From UBA11400 sp964550435 (lineage in GTDB: Bacteria > Bacteroidota > Rhodothermia > Balneolales > HLUCCA01), in contig CAZJZI010000001.1 in the NCBI GenBank assembly GCA_964550435.1, forward strand, positions 70,215 through 134,214: a stretch of DNA of 64,000 bases. Direction: 5' to 3'. Of the stretch, positions 63,421 through 64,000 are shown piece by piece. The notes beneath the pieces were generated by a model that was not told the DNA's origin, searched no databases, and saw only the letters and a list, made by a program, of their open reading frames with translations. The translations under genes were made by a program, and so were the position numbers. Positions within the stretch are counted from its first letter, which is position 1; each line of letters opens with the position of its first letter.

Positions 63421-63442
63421 CAAACAAGGTTTTGCCCTTTTT
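63406..63442 (+). terminator. Arginine attenuator terminator
   Basis: Bases 63406-63420 pair with 63426-63440 in a 15-base stem with two G-T pairs around a 5-base loop (63421-63425), and the tail is T-rich (five T at 63438-63442, then C and further T). It sits 19 bases before the argG start. Confidence 0.9.
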
Positions 63443-63460
63443 CATTTTAGGGATGTTTTT

Positions 63461-64000
63461 ATGAATACCAAACCTATCGTACTCGCCTACAGCGGCGGGT
63501 TGGATACCAGCTTCTGTATACCATATCTGAAGGAAACCTTCCAGACGCAGGTGCATGCGGTGATGGCCGATACACTCGGATTATCCTCCGGGCAGATTGA
63601 AGCACTTCGCCAGAAGGCACTGAGTCACGGAGCGGACCACTTCGAATGTATTCCATCGTTTGATGTGATGTACGACCGCATTCTGTCCTACCTGATCAAG
63701 GGGAATGTGCTTCGCGATCGCACGTATCCGCTTTCGGTAGGAGCAGAGCGCTTTATTCAGGCTGAGCAAATTGCAGAATATGCCAATCGCATCGGAACGA
63801 ATCGCATCGCACATGGATCCACCGGCGCCGGAAACGATCAGGTTCGTTTTGATGTGGCTTTGTATGCACTCATTGCCGATGTCGAGATCATTACTCCGAT
63901 CCGGGACCACGGATTCACACGTTCCTATACCACCGGATATTTGCGCGAGCGTGGATTCGAAGTGGCTGACAAAACCACCAATTACTCGGTCAATGACGGT
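63461..64000 (+). CDS. argG: Argininosuccinate synthase, 5' part
   Basis: Joins citrulline and aspartate, the penultimate step of arginine synthesis. The first 180 codons are in the window and the gene runs off the right edge. The ATP-pyrophosphatase loop AYSGGLDTSFCI is near residues 9-20 and the citrulline/aspartate segment HGSTGAGNDQVRFD near 112-125. AGGGATG lies upstream of the ATG at 63461. It is preceded by the arginine leader and attenuator. Confidence 0.95.
   Translation, partial: MNTKPIVLAYSGGLDTSFCIPYLKETFQTQVHAVMADTLGLSSGQIEALRQKALSHGADHFECIPSFDVMYDRILSYLIKGNVLRDRTYPLSVGAERFIQAEQIAEYANRIGTNRIAHGSTGAGNDQVRFDVALYALIADVEIITPIRDHGFTRSYTTGYLRERGFEVADKTTNYSVNDG

Noticed and set aside
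1..64000. tRNA, rRNA, RNase P RNA, tmRNA, CRISPR array, insertion sequence or prophage
   Set aside because: No T-loop-type tRNA signals, consensus RNA stretches, regular direct repeats, transposase or phage genes were seen on either strand.

Overview
The window is an ordinary chromosomal segment from a moderately AT-rich (roughly 40-45% G+C by eye) Gram-negative bacterium, most likely of the Bacteroidota/Balneolota/Rhodothermota (FCB) group. The pointers are BshC (bacillithiol synthesis), a DUF4837-type lipoprotein, PorV/PorQ-like outer-membrane proteins beside a surface protein with a FlgD/type-IX-like C-terminal module, HslUV, a small type phosphatidylserine decarboxylase, few strong Shine-Dalgarno sites, and a TAnnTTTG-type -7 box in front of the trp operon. 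No insertion sequence, prophage, CRISPR array, rRNA or tRNA was found.

Layout. 300-4406 (+): DUF151-UVR protein, bshC, 5-formyl-THF cyclo-ligase, PspC-domain protein, tmk. 4409-8070 (-): RND/MMPL exporter with a DUF1302-like outer-membrane partner. 8262-8779: SRPBCC protein with a clear terminator. 8812-14493 (+): aroE, pgeF-like, dxr, rseP, psd, pssA (shikimate, isoprenoid, envelope stress and phospholipid synthesis). 14522-19560 (-): thioredoxin-like lipoprotein, then four overlapping genes for two PorV-like proteins, a BNR-repeat surface protein and a lipoprotein. 19643-27387 (+): a complete attenuated trp operon trpL-trpE-trpS-trpG-trpD-trpC-trpF-trpB-trpA. 27503-33249 (+): DUF4837 lipoprotein and bioF, a BioH-like esterase, bioC, bioD, bioA, with bioB convergent. 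34475-41898: hydrolase, orphan response regulator, a threonine synthase fused to a LeuA-type allosteric domain, a small unknown protein, anmK, a Tat alkaline phosphatase, an unknown conserved protein. 42031-48806: small membrane protein, MscS channel, class III aminotransferase, M1 peptidase, 5'-nucleotidase. 48940-54199: EVE protein, dcd, BFD-like ferredoxin, rsmE, DUF2179 protein, Ctp protease. 54335-63198 (-): queG, lipoprotein, small winged-helix-like protein, biotin carrier, murA, rne, hslV, hslU. 63286 to the edge (+): an arginine-rich leader peptide, an attenuator and the start of argG.

The strongest non-routine signals are regulatory. Two amino-acid attenuators can be read by eye: a Trp-Trp-Trp leader before trpE and a leader with nine Arg codons before argG. 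Each has an intrinsic terminator and a competing antiterminator pairing. The trp leader ATG lies almost at the predicted transcription start, so the leader may be translated from a leaderless mRNA, and trpS sits inside the operon so the enzyme that charges the sensed tRNA is under the same control. The next most unusual item is the threonine synthase carrying a C-terminal domain of the type that gives isopropylmalate synthase its leucine feedback.

All calls are from reading the sequence and family knowledge; no database search was run. Structures were paired by hand and no folding energies were computed.
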